NCBI RefSeq assembly: GCF_024138125.1
Contig: NZ_CP099993.1
Span: 496,001-560,000, forward strand
Length of the DNA stretch: 64,000 nt
Reading direction: 5' to 3'
Origin: Halorussus salilacus
GTDB lineage: Archaea; Halobacteriota; Halobacteria; Halobacteriales; Haladaptataceae
Below the pieces are notes generated by a model that was not told the origin of the DNA, searched no databases, and saw only the letters and a program-made list of their open reading frames with translations. Each line of letters opens with the position of its first letter. Position 1 is the stretch's first letter. Of this stretch, positions 1 to 7,712 are shown one piece after another. The position numbers and the translations under genes are program-made.

Positions 1-623
1 ATCGCGAGCGCCCGGAGCTTCCGGCGGAGGGGCGCGCGGACCGCCGCGATGAGGCCGCCGAAGATGGCCATGCTGCCCAGTCCCGTACACGCCAGCAGGA
101 CGTTGATTCGGAACCGACCGGCCTCGGGGTTGTGGAAGACGTACCGTCCCCGAACGTCCTCCTCGACCGACTCGCCGAACAGGGGGGTCTCCAGGGTCCG
201 GGTGGCGACCTCGAACTCGTAGCCCAGCGCCCGGAGCACGAACTCCCCCTGTGCGGTGACGAGTTCGATGAGCCCCTGCTTGGCGGGCGGGATCATCGTG
301 AACGGCATGTAGATGAGACCCATGAACGCCACGGCGCGCGAGAGCAGGAAGAGGGTCGCGCGGCCCTGCACGAGCAGGTACGCGGCGTACAGGCACGCGG
401 GGAAGGCGGCGAGGCTCAGCGCGCCCTCGATGAAGCTGTGCTGTTCGAACGCGAAGTGGGGGAACAACACCAGCCAGAAGACGCCGAAGACGACCCACGC
501 GCCCCCGGCGATGTAGCGGGCGCGGCCCTCCCCGCGGTCGCCGTCGTGCCAGTCGAGCGCGATGGCGACCACGAACAGGCCGATGGTGAGCCACGCGAGT
601 CCGTCTGTGAGCGCGGAGGTCAC
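1..623 (-). CDS. artA: Archaeosortase A, 3' end beyond window
   Basis: Membrane transpeptidase-like enzyme that in haloarchaea processes PGF-CTERM proteins and attaches them to lipid. I translated the minus strand from a GTG at 623; the frame stays open to the window edge (about 207 codons). It shows several hydrophobic helices and, near the edge, the motif LLACTGLGSMAIF with the Cys expected as archaeosortase/exosortase nucleophile, followed by an Arg-rich segment. The later conserved Arg lies outside the window. The GTG start fits a leaderless gene: CTCTTTATT (650-658, reverse strand) lies about 30 nt upstream. A PGF-CTERM S-layer gene lies 1.7 kb away, a likely client. Identification is from motif and topology recognition; confidence is high for the family. 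Confidence 0.85.
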   Translation of the reverse strand, partial: MTSALTDGLAWLTIGLFVVAIALDWHDGDRGEGRARYIAGGAWVVFGVFWLVLFPHFAFEQHSFIEGALSLAAFPACLYAAYLLVQGRATLFLLSRAVAFMGLIYMPFTMIPPAKQGLIELVTAQGEFVLRALGYEFEVATRTLETPLFGESVEEDVRGRYVFHNPEAGRFRINVLLACTGLGSMAIFGGLIAAVRAPLRRKLRALA

Positions 624-790
624 GGTTAGGAGGTAGCAAGCCCGCCGGGAATAAAGAGTTGACGGCTTCGGGTGGCGGTCGGGTAAGGTCTCGTTGAGTC
701 GTCGGAAACGTCGCGTTTCGCTGCGGTGGCAGTGTGGGTGCGAGCCAACCGATCCCCGTGTCGGAGCACGAGCCAAAAACTGATAACCTC

Positions 791-806
791 GTATATCCAA
801 ATATAC
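791..806. promoter_or_regulatory. Inverted repeat before vapB, candidate operator
   Basis: GTATAT-ccaa-ATATAC is a perfect 6-bp inverted repeat ending 3 nt before the antitoxin ATG, downstream of the expected TATA position. Antitoxins of this kind commonly autorepress, so this is a plausible operator. That role is inferred. Confidence 0.4.
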
Positions 807-809
807 ACC

Positions 810-1046
810 ATGACCAAGACGATTCGCGTTTCGGAGGACTTCCACGAGGTGGTGAAAGCCCACAAGCGAAACGACGAGACGATGGAGGAAACCCTGCGGC
901 GACTGATGGGCGGTCCATCCCCGGATGCTCTCGCGGAAGTCGTCGGACGCGACGACGAGACGGCCGCGGAGATGCGAGAAGCGATAGAACGCAAGCGCGA
1001 CAGCGGCCGCGAACGACGTGCCGAACTCCGGGAGCGGTTCGAATGA
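810..1046 (+). CDS. VapB-like antitoxin
   Basis: 78-residue acidic and basic protein beginning MTKTIRVSEDFHEVV, a short ribbon-helix-helix-like N-terminus followed by a charged helical tail rich in Arg and Glu. It is placed directly before a PIN-domain toxin and its TGA overlaps the toxin ATG (ATGA), the usual layout of VapBC modules. I use the ATG at 810 rather than an upstream start because the -30 to -4 region holds promoter-like AT-rich DNA and an inverted repeat. It presumably neutralises the PIN nuclease and autoregulates. Confidence 0.75.
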   Translation: MTKTIRVSEDFHEVVKAHKRNDETMEETLRRLMGGPSPDALAEVVGRDDETAAEMREAIERKRDSGRERRAELRERFE

Positions 1047-1441
1047 TTCTGGACACGTCATTTCTTCTAGATCTGAAGGACGGAAAGCAAGACGCGTTCG
1101 AGAAGGCGACCGAACTGTACGATTCGGGCGTCGTCCAGCGCGTGGCGATTCCATCGGTGATGGAACTGCAGTACGTGGCGTCCATCGTCCAGTCCGACGA
1201 CGAGCAACGTCGGGTGAGGAATCTCCTCCAGATGTACCCCCTCGTCCCCGTCGACAAACGCACGGCACTTCGGGCAGGCGCGTTGTTGGCCGAGGCCGAC
1301 CGCCGCTACGGAGGGACTAGCGGCGTCGACAACCCCGACGCCCTCATCGGTGCGGTCGCCGAGCGGTTCGGCGAACCCGTCCTCACCGACAACGTCGACG
1401 ACTTCGCGAGGTTGCCCGGCATCGAGGTCGAGACGTACTGA
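1043..1441 (+). CDS. PIN-domain ribonuclease toxin (VapC-like)
   Basis: 132-residue PIN domain. The acidic active-site set is visible: Asp in MILDTSFLLDL, Glu in SVMELQY, Asp in NPDALIGAVA, and the C-terminal LTDNVDDF. VapC toxins cleave tRNA or rRNA when released from VapB. It overlaps the antitoxin stop by 4 nt, so translation is probably coupled. The specific RNA target cannot be read from sequence. Confidence 0.85.
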   Translation: MILDTSFLLDLKDGKQDAFEKATELYDSGVVQRVAIPSVMELQYVASIVQSDDEQRRVRNLLQMYPLVPVDKRTALRAGALLAEADRRYGGTSGVDNPDALIGAVAERFGEPVLTDNVDDFARLPGIEVETY

Positions 1442-1524
1442 GTCCGATTCTCGGCTGTCGTGGCGAATCCCTCATGAGGGTGCTCATGAACTTTATTACT
1501 CCGGAGGCCGTATCCTCGGCCACG

Positions 1525-1821
1525 ATGGCTACCAACGGCGAGCGGACCACGGTCAACGACCACTACTCGGTGACCGTTCCCGCCGCAATTCGGAATCGAC
1601 TCGACATCCAGCCGGGAGACAAACTCGACTGGAAGGTGACCGACGACGGCCAACTCGCGGTCGAAGTGGTGCAACAGCGGTACGGGGCGTTCGACGACTT
1701 CGAAGCCGTCGACATGGGGGCGACGAACGCGGCCGAGGACCACGACGCAATCGCCGTCGACGCCGGAGCCGACGATCCGACCGCCGACGAGCGTGGAGAC
1801 GATGGATGGCCGTCGCGATAA
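1525..1821 (+). CDS. AbrB/MazE-family antitoxin
   Basis: 98-residue protein with an N-terminal SpoVT/AbrB swapped-hairpin domain (TTVNDHYSVTVPAAIRNRL, then PGDKLDW) and an acidic C-terminal tail that probably wraps the toxin. The ATG at 1525 is chosen because CTTTATTA (about 1490-1497) sits 28-35 nt upstream. An inverted repeat GGCCG-6nt-CGGCC (1506-1521) lies just before the start and could be its operator. It overlaps the following PIN gene by 16 nt. Confidence 0.8.
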   Translation: MATNGERTTVNDHYSVTVPAAIRNRLDIQPGDKLDWKVTDDGQLAVEVVQQRYGAFDDFEAVDMGATNAAEDHDAIAVDAGADDPTADERGDDGWPSR

Positions 1822-2240
1822 TCGACACGAACGTCCTCGTCGCCCGGGCGAGTCGCAGAGACCAGAATCACGAGGCGGCCCGCGCCGTCGTCGACGGTAT
1901 CGACCGCGGTGACTTACCGAGCGTCAGGGTGACGAACTACGTGGTGACCGAGACGCTGAACTACATCCACGAGCGCCAGCACCACGCCCTCGCGGTCGAC
2001 CTCTACGACCGGCTCGCCGAATCGACCGGATTCGAACTCGTTCACCTCTCGAAAACGGACTTCTCGCGCGCGGTCGAACTGTTCGAGCGGTACGACGGAC
2101 TGGCGTTCGCCGACGCCACCATCGCCGCGTACATGGAGCGCGCGGAGATCGAGTACCTCTACAGCTTCGACGACGACTTCGACACGCTCGACGACATCAC
2201 GCGACTCGCGAGCGCGACGAATCCCTTCGACTCCTCGTAA
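1806..2240 (+). CDS. PIN-domain toxin of second TA pair
   Basis: 144-residue PIN nuclease starting MAVAIIDTNVLVARA. Conserved acidic residues occur in IIDTNVL, VVTETLNYI, LAFADATIAAYM and YSFDDDFDTLDDI. It is encoded 16 nt inside the 3' end of the AbrB antitoxin in another frame, so the two are co-translated. This is a second, distinct TA system immediately after the first; the two PIN proteins are not close copies of each other. Target unknown. Confidence 0.85.
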   Translation: MAVAIIDTNVLVARASRRDQNHEAARAVVDGIDRGDLPSVRVTNYVVTETLNYIHERQHHALAVDLYDRLAESTGFELVHLSKTDFSRAVELFERYDGLAFADATIAAYMERAEIEYLYSFDDDFDTLDDITRLASATNPFDSS

Positions 2241-2363
2241 TCCCGTCGACACGCTATTTCCAAGTCACGTCCCCGCTTGACCGCGGAGCCGCCGCTACTC
2301 GGTCGGTAGCGCGCGAAAGAATGGGAACCGCGAAACCGGGAAACCCGGTGGTTAGTCAGCTAT

Positions 2364-4514
2364 TCAGTTGTTGCGGCGGAGCGCGAGGAGCGCGGCCGCG
2401 AGCAGACCGGCGAGCGCGACACCGATGCCGAAGCCGGGGATACCGCCGTCACCGGGCTCGGTGGTTTCGGTGTCCTCCGTCTCTTCGGTGGTCTCCTCGG
2501 TGGTCGTCTCTTCGGTGGTCTCCTCGGTCGTCGTCTCCGTCGTGGTCGTCTCCGTCGTGGTCGTCTCGGTGGTCTCCGTCGTCTCCGTCGTCTCGGTGGT
2601 CTCCGTCGTCTCCGTCGTCTCCGTGTCTTCGTCATCGTCGGTCGATTCGACGACGATGGCAGTGGCGGAGTCGGAGGCGTCGTCCGTGGCCTCAGCGGTC
2701 ACGTCGAGTTCGCTACCGTTTTCGACGTCGCTGAGGTCGAACGTAGCGGAGAACTCACCGTCGGAGTCGAGTTCGACGGTGTCCGACCAGAAGTTGTTCG
2801 ACGATTCGAGTTCAACGTCGACCGACGTACCGGGTGCGAGGTTGCTCGTACCCTCAATGGTCGCGTTCTCGGAGTTCTCGACCTCGAACTCGTCGTCGTC
2901 GTTCACGCCGTCGATTTCGAGGGACTGCTCAGAGACGCTGAGTTCGGTCGAGACGCTCTGGTCGCTGGAGGTGAATTCGTTCGCCTCCGTGACGTTGAAC
3001 GTCACGTCGTAGTCGTCACCAGCCGACATGGCGGAGCTGTCGTAGATGAAGTACAGCGTGTCGTTCTCCGCGTCGATGAGCGGGTCCGCCATCGCGTCTT
3101 CACCCGAGAACTGCTGGGCGTCCGCGTTCGGACCGGGGTCCTGCTCGGTGATGTTCAGGAAGAGACCGTAGTCGCTCGTGTAGGTCTCGTCGTCGTTGTC
3201 CCATGCACCGAAGTCCTCGGCGTTCTCGGCGTAGCCGTAGATACCCGACGCCTCGACCTGGACGACTGCGAGGTCGTCCTGGGCGACGTCGTCGGATTCG
3301 GAGACGCCGTCGAGGAGTTCGCTGACGTCCTCGGGCAGGTTGTCAGCACTGGCGTCCTGGTGGACCCAGGTGTTCACGTCGTCGGTCGACCGGTCGCCAA
3401 GACTGACGCTGGTCTTGTCCGAACGGTCCTCGAACGAGTCGTCGGTATACGCGACGAGGTCGTAGTTACCCGACGCAATCGCGCTACCCAGCGAATCGTC
3501 ACCGTCGTCTTCCTCGGTGTCGATGTCGCTACCAGTCCAGACACCGTAGTCACCGTCGCCGTCGTTGCCTTCGACATCCGCACCGTCAGAGACGTCGATG
3601 AAGTCCTCGGGGTTGTCGGTCCCGTGGATGTTGTCGGTCTCGATGGTGATGGTCACTTCGTCGGGCTGGCGGTCAGTGTTGTCCACCTGGAAGCGCGAGA
3701 CGAAGTTGCTGTCGGTGTCGCCGAACTGAATGTCGGCGGTGTCGGAGTTCTCGATAGTCGCGTTGAACTCGAGGTCGTCACCACGCTGTTGCGAGATGGT
3801 CTCGCTGGGGAGCGTGATGTCGGCGTCGCCCTGTTCGCTGAGGTTGAGGTCGAGCGAGTGGCTCGCGGTCGTGTCCGTCACGTCAACGTTGACCGTGTAG
3901 TTGCCCGCTTCCGCGTCGTCCTGCAGCGGAACCGTGATCTCGTCGTTGGCGTCCTGTCGACCGACATCCTCTGCGATGTAGCCGTGGTCCTCAACGCCAT
4001 CGTTACCGTCGATGACGCCAGCGTCGGCGTCCTCAGTGGAGACGTTGACGTCCCACTGGCCGCCGCGGTTCGAGTCAGCGATGTCGAGGGTGAGCTCGTT
4101 ACCCTCGTCTTCGAGCTCGTACTCAATCTCGTCCTGCTGGATGTCGAGCGATTGCTCGACGACCTCGAACGACTGGCTGTCCTCATCGGAGTCCTCAAGG
4201 AAGTAGTCACCCTCGAGGTCGGAAGTGTCGACCATCACGTGGCCATCATCGTCCACGTCGAGCTGGTCGACGTAACTACTGCCGTCCGTATCTCCTTCGC
4301 GCAGTTCTACGGTGTCGTCACCATTCCAGTTTCCATCTGTGGAGACTGCCTGCTGACCCTGGAAGATCGGCGAGGTATTGCCGATCTCAACGTCAGCATC
4401 GTTGCCGTGTTCCGCAACTGCCGAGCCTGCGAAGGCGGTCGCGCCCGCGAATACGGACATGACCATCAGCGCAGACAGGAGCAGACTGCGAATCTTATCG
4501 TTTGTCGTTGTCAT
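2364..4514 (-). CDS. S-layer surface glycoprotein, PGF-CTERM
   Basis: 716-residue major cell-surface glycoprotein. Start at 4514 gives the characteristic haloarchaeal signal MTTTNDKIRSLLLSALMVMS, with likely cleavage near residue 34. The body is acidic, beta-rich and carries many N-x-S/T sequons. A Thr/Glu low-complexity stretch of about 70 residues (probable O-glycosylated stalk) precedes PGF at about 693, a hydrophobic helix and a final RRNN. This is the tripartite PGF-CTERM signal cleaved and lipidated by archaeosortase A. It resembles the ArtA-dependent S-layer family of Haloferax. A TATA-like TTTATAA (4561-4567, reverse strand) lies 47 nt upstream, giving a short leader. An extended upstream start adds 41 residues that ruin the signal peptide. 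Confidence 0.92.
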   Translation of the reverse strand: MTTTNDKIRSLLLSALMVMSVFAGATAFAGSAVAEHGNDADVEIGNTSPIFQGQQAVSTDGNWNGDDTVELREGDTDGSSYVDQLDVDDDGHVMVDTSDLEGDYFLEDSDEDSQSFEVVEQSLDIQQDEIEYELEDEGNELTLDIADSNRGGQWDVNVSTEDADAGVIDGNDGVEDHGYIAEDVGRQDANDEITVPLQDDAEAGNYTVNVDVTDTTASHSLDLNLSEQGDADITLPSETISQQRGDDLEFNATIENSDTADIQFGDTDSNFVSRFQVDNTDRQPDEVTITIETDNIHGTDNPEDFIDVSDGADVEGNDGDGDYGVWTGSDIDTEEDDGDDSLGSAIASGNYDLVAYTDDSFEDRSDKTSVSLGDRSTDDVNTWVHQDASADNLPEDVSELLDGVSESDDVAQDDLAVVQVEASGIYGYAENAEDFGAWDNDDETYTSDYGLFLNITEQDPGPNADAQQFSGEDAMADPLIDAENDTLYFIYDSSAMSAGDDYDVTFNVTEANEFTSSDQSVSTELSVSEQSLEIDGVNDDDEFEVENSENATIEGTSNLAPGTSVDVELESSNNFWSDTVELDSDGEFSATFDLSDVENGSELDVTAEATDDASDSATAIVVESTDDDEDTETTETTETTETTETTETTETTTTETTTTETTTEETTEETTTEETTEETEDTETTEPGDGGIPGFGIGVALAGLLAAALLALRRNN

Positions 4515-4583
4515 GGTTTGGTTGGTTATTCGGTCGGCGACAGCGTCTTTCCGCGGTCCGTTATAAAGCAACCCGGCGTTTCC

Positions 4584-4698
4584 GGGCGTGGACCAACTGT
4601 ACTCGCTACTGCCACCATGGGTAGGGGTACATTCCAATGCAACCGGCGGGCGTGGTAAATACTTTGTGTTATCTTAACCCCGAATTGGGCGTGGTAAA
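4584..4698. promoter_or_regulatory. Three GGGCGTGG repeats upstream of S-layer gene
   Basis: GGGCGTGG occurs at 4584-4591 and, extended to GGGCGTGGTAAA, at 4648-4659 and 4687-4698 (39 bp apart). All lie upstream of the S-layer TATA box. Such spaced copies could bind an activator of this highly expressed gene. The rest of the 391-bp divergent interval 4515-4905 shows only promoter-like AT-rich patches. Confidence 0.35.
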
Positions 4699-4863
4699 CT
4701 CTCTCTAACGACCGTTTTTGGTGTCGAAGTAGATATGAAATGGCACCATTATACGCGGGAGCAGACGCAATACCACGGTCTCTAGGCCAGGGATATGCGC
4801 CATCACTCGGAGACCTGACCCACCAAGACCGACAGGGCAAGATATTCCACGCGAAACATAGAC

Positions 4864-4894
4864 TTTAATAATCACTATTCCATAACTAGTTATG
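4864..4894 (+). promoter_or_regulatory. tnpB promoter with 14-bp palindrome
   Basis: TTTAATAA (4864-4871) is a TATA-like element, and CATAACTAGTTATG (4881-4894) is a perfect 14-bp palindrome between it and the tnpB start at 4906. It may be an operator or part of the element's left end. Confidence 0.4.
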
Positions 4895-4905
4895 AATACA
4901 GCAAG

Positions 4906-6162
4906 ATGCTGGAGACGACCCGCACCTACGTCGCACGCATCACGAATCACAGTCAGATTCGTGACGATCTCGACCAGTGCGGGTTCTCTGCATCCAAACT
5001 GTGGAACGTCGGACGCTCCTACATCCAAGGCCGATGGGATGAAGACGGCGAGATACCCGACGAAGCCGAACTGAAATCGGAGTTGAAAGACCACGAACGC
5101 TATAGTGACCTGCATTCTCAGTCGAGTCAGCGAGTTCTCGAAGAGCTTGCTGAGGCGTTCACGGGCTGGTACAACTCCGACGATGGCAACAACCCACCGG
5201 GCTACCGGAAACGTAACGACCGACACCCGCGCTCCACCGTCACGTGGAAACAGAAAGGCATCAGGCACGACGACAAGCACGGCCAACTTCGCCTCTCGAA
5301 AGGCTTCAACCTGAAAGACGGGCGGTCTGACTTCATCCTCGCAGAGTACGAAACCCGCCCCGACGTAAACGTCGAGAACATCCAGCAGGTGCGTGCCGTC
5401 TGGAACGGAGACGAGTGGGAACTCCATCTCGTCTGCAAGAAAGAAATCCCGGTCGAGGACGCGTCCGGCGACAAGACGGCGGGTATCGACCTCGGCATCA
5501 GTAACTACCTCGCCATAGACTACGATGATGGCGCAAGTGAACTATATCCGGGAAACGTGCTGAAAGAGGACAAACACTACTTCACTCGCGAGGAGTACCA
5601 GACCGAAGGCGAGAACGGCCCGTCGAAGCGGGCGTTGAAGGCTCGTCGGAAACTCTCTAGGCGCAAAGACCATTTCCTCCACGCCCTCTCGAAGCACATC
5701 GTCGAGCGGTGTGTCGAAGAAGGCGTGAAGAAGATAGCAGTTGGCGATCTCAGCGACATCCGAGAAGACGGGAACCGCGATTCGCGGAACTGGGGTGCGT
5801 CGGGGAACAGGAAACTCCACGGATGGGAGTTCGACCGATTCGCCCGTCTACTCGAATACAAGGCCGAGGAACACGGTATCCTCGTTGACCGCGTAGACGA
5901 GGAGAACACGAGCAAAACGTGTTCGTGTTGCGGACAGATTCGGGATAGCAACCGCGTAGAGCGTGGGCTATACGTTTGTTCGTCGTGCGAGACGACGATG
6001 AACGCGGACGTGAACGGTGCAGTGAACATTCGAAGAAAGATAACTCAAAGTCCCCCGACCGGGGATATGAGTAACGGCTGTTTGGCACAGCCCGGAGTCT
6101 TCCTGTTCGACGGCGAGAGCGGGTCGTTCAAAACGAGAGAACAGGGAAGCTGCAAACCATAG
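4906..6162 (+). CDS. tnpB: IS1341-type TnpB RNA-guided nuclease-like protein
   Basis: 418-residue TnpB (IS200/IS605 superfamily) without a neighbouring TnpA. The RuvC fold shows Asp195 (GIDLGISN) and Asp368 (MNADVNGAVNI) and a zinc ribbon (C339/C342 and C358/C361) between them. At the usual RuvC-II glutamate position the motif reads IAVGDLSDI (Gly280), while Glu332-Glu333 stand in VDEENTSKTC just before the zinc ribbon. Haloarchaeal members often look like this, and relocated RuvC glutamates have been described in TnpB. TnpB proteins use an RNA made from the 3' end of their own transcript to cut DNA and retain the element. Start at 4906 fits a conserved N-terminus. Confidence 0.9.
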   Translation: MLETTRTYVARITNHSQIRDDLDQCGFSASKLWNVGRSYIQGRWDEDGEIPDEAELKSELKDHERYSDLHSQSSQRVLEELAEAFTGWYNSDDGNNPPGYRKRNDRHPRSTVTWKQKGIRHDDKHGQLRLSKGFNLKDGRSDFILAEYETRPDVNVENIQQVRAVWNGDEWELHLVCKKEIPVEDASGDKTAGIDLGISNYLAIDYDDGASELYPGNVLKEDKHYFTREEYQTEGENGPSKRALKARRKLSRRKDHFLHALSKHIVERCVEEGVKKIAVGDLSDIREDGNRDSRNWGASGNRKLHGWEFDRFARLLEYKAEEHGILVDRVDEENTSKTCSCCGQIRDSNRVERGLYVCSSCETTMNADVNGAVNIRRKITQSPPTGDMSNGCLAQPGVFLFDGESGSFKTREQGSCKP

Positions 6163-6235
6163 TGTCCCAACGCTCGGGACGTCGTGCAACGGAGCACGGA
6201 GGATGTCAAAAGTGCTTTGTGGTTTTGATTCGGAC
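6050..6235 (+). ncRNA. Candidate omega RNA / sense-overlapping RNA of tnpB
   Basis: The tnpB 3' end and trailer contain hairpins: GGCTGT-ttggc-ACAGCC within the coding end, and GTCCC-aacgctc-GGGAC just after the stop codon. In haloarchaea IS1341-type tnpB genes produce sense-overlapping RNAs from this region, and in TnpB systems the guide follows the right end. Exact ends are not determinable here. Confidence 0.35.
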
Positions 6236-6435
6236 GCCCACTTATAAAGGAACGCGGCGTTACTCGTTTCGCGAACGGTTCGAAAGCTCCGCCCTTCGGA
6301 ACGCTGGGCCAAATTTCGGATTTCGTCCCGCCGACCTACCGAACCGCGGACCTGACCCCGAGCTAGAAATCGGTTCCGAGCGCGAGACGTACGGGCGAGA
6401 GACGCGCGAGCGAAGCCGCCGCGAGGAGTCAGCGA

Positions 6436-7194
6436 TTACTCGCGCTCGATGACCTCTATCTCGTGGCCGTCGGCGTCTTTCGTGAACGCGTAGCGGTTGT
6501 CGCAGGACTCGGGGTCCCGATAGTCTGCGGCGTCCCGTTCCATCAGCGTCTCCCAGTCGTCTTGGAGGTCGTCGGCCCGGACCGCGAGGTGGCCCCACGC
6601 GTCGCCCATGTCGTACGACCGGCCGTCGTAGTTGTAGGTCAGTTCCACGGCCATCGCCTCGTCGGCCGCGCCCGCGGGCTTCATGAAGTAGTTCGCGAAG
6701 GTGTCTGCCTCCCAGCGGCCGGTGTGCTCGTATTCGAGCTTCCGGGTGTACCACCCCAGCGCCTCGTCGGCGTCCTCGACGCGAATCATGGTGTGGTCGA
6801 GGCTCCAGCGCGCGCCGTAGTCGCGCTCGACGATCTCGACCTCGTGGCCGTCGGGGTCCGTGACGAAGGCGTACGAGCCGCCACAGGAGTCGGGGTCGCG
6901 GTAGTCCTCGACGCCCGCGTCCATCAGCTCCTCGTAGGCGTCGTACACGTCGTCGACGCGGACGGCGATGTGGCCCCACGCGTCGCCCATGTCGTACGAC
7001 CGGCCGTCGTGGTTGTAGGTGAGTTCGAGGACCGCGCCCTCCTCGTGGACGCCCTCGGGACCGAGGTAGACGTTCGTGAAGGTGTCGGCCTCCCAGCGGC
7101 CCTTCTCCTCGTAGCCGAGGTGGCCCTGGTACCAGTCGAGCGTCTCCTCTAGGTCCTCCACTCGCATCATGACGTGGTCGAGCGTCGCGTTCAT
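6436..7194 (-). CDS. Tandem VOC (glyoxalase-like) protein
   Basis: 252-residue protein made of two homologous vicinal-oxygen-chelate domains of about 125 residues. Each repeats the ligand pattern of glyoxalase I: LDHVMMRV/LDHTMIRV (His), LELTYNHDG/VELTYNYDG (Glu), GHIAVRV/GHLAVRA (His) and HEVEIVER/HEIEVIER (Glu). Likely a metal-dependent lactoylglutathione-lyase-like enzyme; haloarchaea use gamma-glutamylcysteine rather than glutathione, so the thiol partner is uncertain. The two halves look like an internal duplication. Start at 7194 removes an unrelated 35-residue upstream extension. Confidence 0.85.
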   Translation of the reverse strand: MNATLDHVMMRVEDLEETLDWYQGHLGYEEKGRWEADTFTNVYLGPEGVHEEGAVLELTYNHDGRSYDMGDAWGHIAVRVDDVYDAYEELMDAGVEDYRDPDSCGGSYAFVTDPDGHEVEIVERDYGARWSLDHTMIRVEDADEALGWYTRKLEYEHTGRWEADTFANYFMKPAGAADEAMAVELTYNYDGRSYDMGDAWGHLAVRADDLQDDWETLMERDAADYRDPESCDNRYAFTKDADGHEIEVIERE

Positions 7195-7311
7195 ACGGTT
7201 CGGACGTTCTGCTTCCGGGGCGAAAAGGCTACTGTTCGCGGAACTCCGACGACTCGATAGAGAAGACGGTGTTCGGAATTGCTCCTCCAGAGGAAGCAAG
7301 ACGGTGTCCTC

Positions 7312-7389
7312 GAAAGCCCTCGGGCGCTCGCGGTCGCTGAGACGACTAAATTGAACGCGAGCGCCCGACCCCTTTCAGTCCCGCCCGCG
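7312..7389 (-). repeat. Repeat family 2, copy 1
   Basis: On the reverse strand it begins GCGGGCGGGACTGAAAGGGG and ends in GCGAGCGCCCGAGGGCTTTC. The same two ends bound copies at 30265-30390 and 61336-61490. It lies in the 518-bp gene-free stretch 7195-7712, together with a family 1 copy. Confidence 0.65.
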
Positions 7390-7430
7390 GTGGACCGGCA
7401 CACCTGCTGTAGCGACGGTGGGGAAATCCA

Positions 7431-7627
7431 CCCGGCGCGCGCTGGCGTCATCGCGCCGACGGCGCGATTGCTCGGAAGACGCGGTTTGTCTTCCGGCGCG
7501 ACCCGCAAGTGGTCGCACCCCCATGCGCGAGGGACGACCGAACGAGCGAAGCGAGTGAGGGAGTCGGCTGGGGAGGATGTGGCCTGCGGTCGCGGTGCGG
7601 TTCCCCTAGGTACCGGAAGTAGCTAGC
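7431..7627 (+). repeat. Repeat family 1, copy A
   Basis: Begins CCCGGCGCGCGCTGGCG, continues with variable hairpins and ATGCGCGAGGGACGA, then the conserved core GGCTGGGGAGG...GGCCTGCGGTCGCGGTGCGGT and ends GGTACCGGAAGTAGCTAGC. Five further copies occur in the window. No convincing reading frame crosses it. Confidence 0.75.
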
Positions 7628-7712
7628 CCCTGCTCGAACTTCCAAAGTCGATTCACGCGAAGGGAATCCGACGAAAACTGAATGGTCACTTCGACAGAAG
7701 TTTCGAAGCGTT

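Noticed and set aside
4515-4637. 41-residue upstream extension of the S-layer protein
   Set aside because: It would bury the signal peptide and lies over the promoter TATA box.
3360-4658. 432-codon open frame opposite the S-layer gene
   Set aside because: It is an antisense shadow of the S-layer coding sequence, caused by high GC third positions; it lacks any recognisable domain.
7600-7626. Covarying stem in the 3' end of repeat family 1
   Set aside because: CTCC/GGAG pairs in copies C, D and F, but copy A shows mismatches when aligned in the same register and copies B and E differ, so covariation is not supported by eye.
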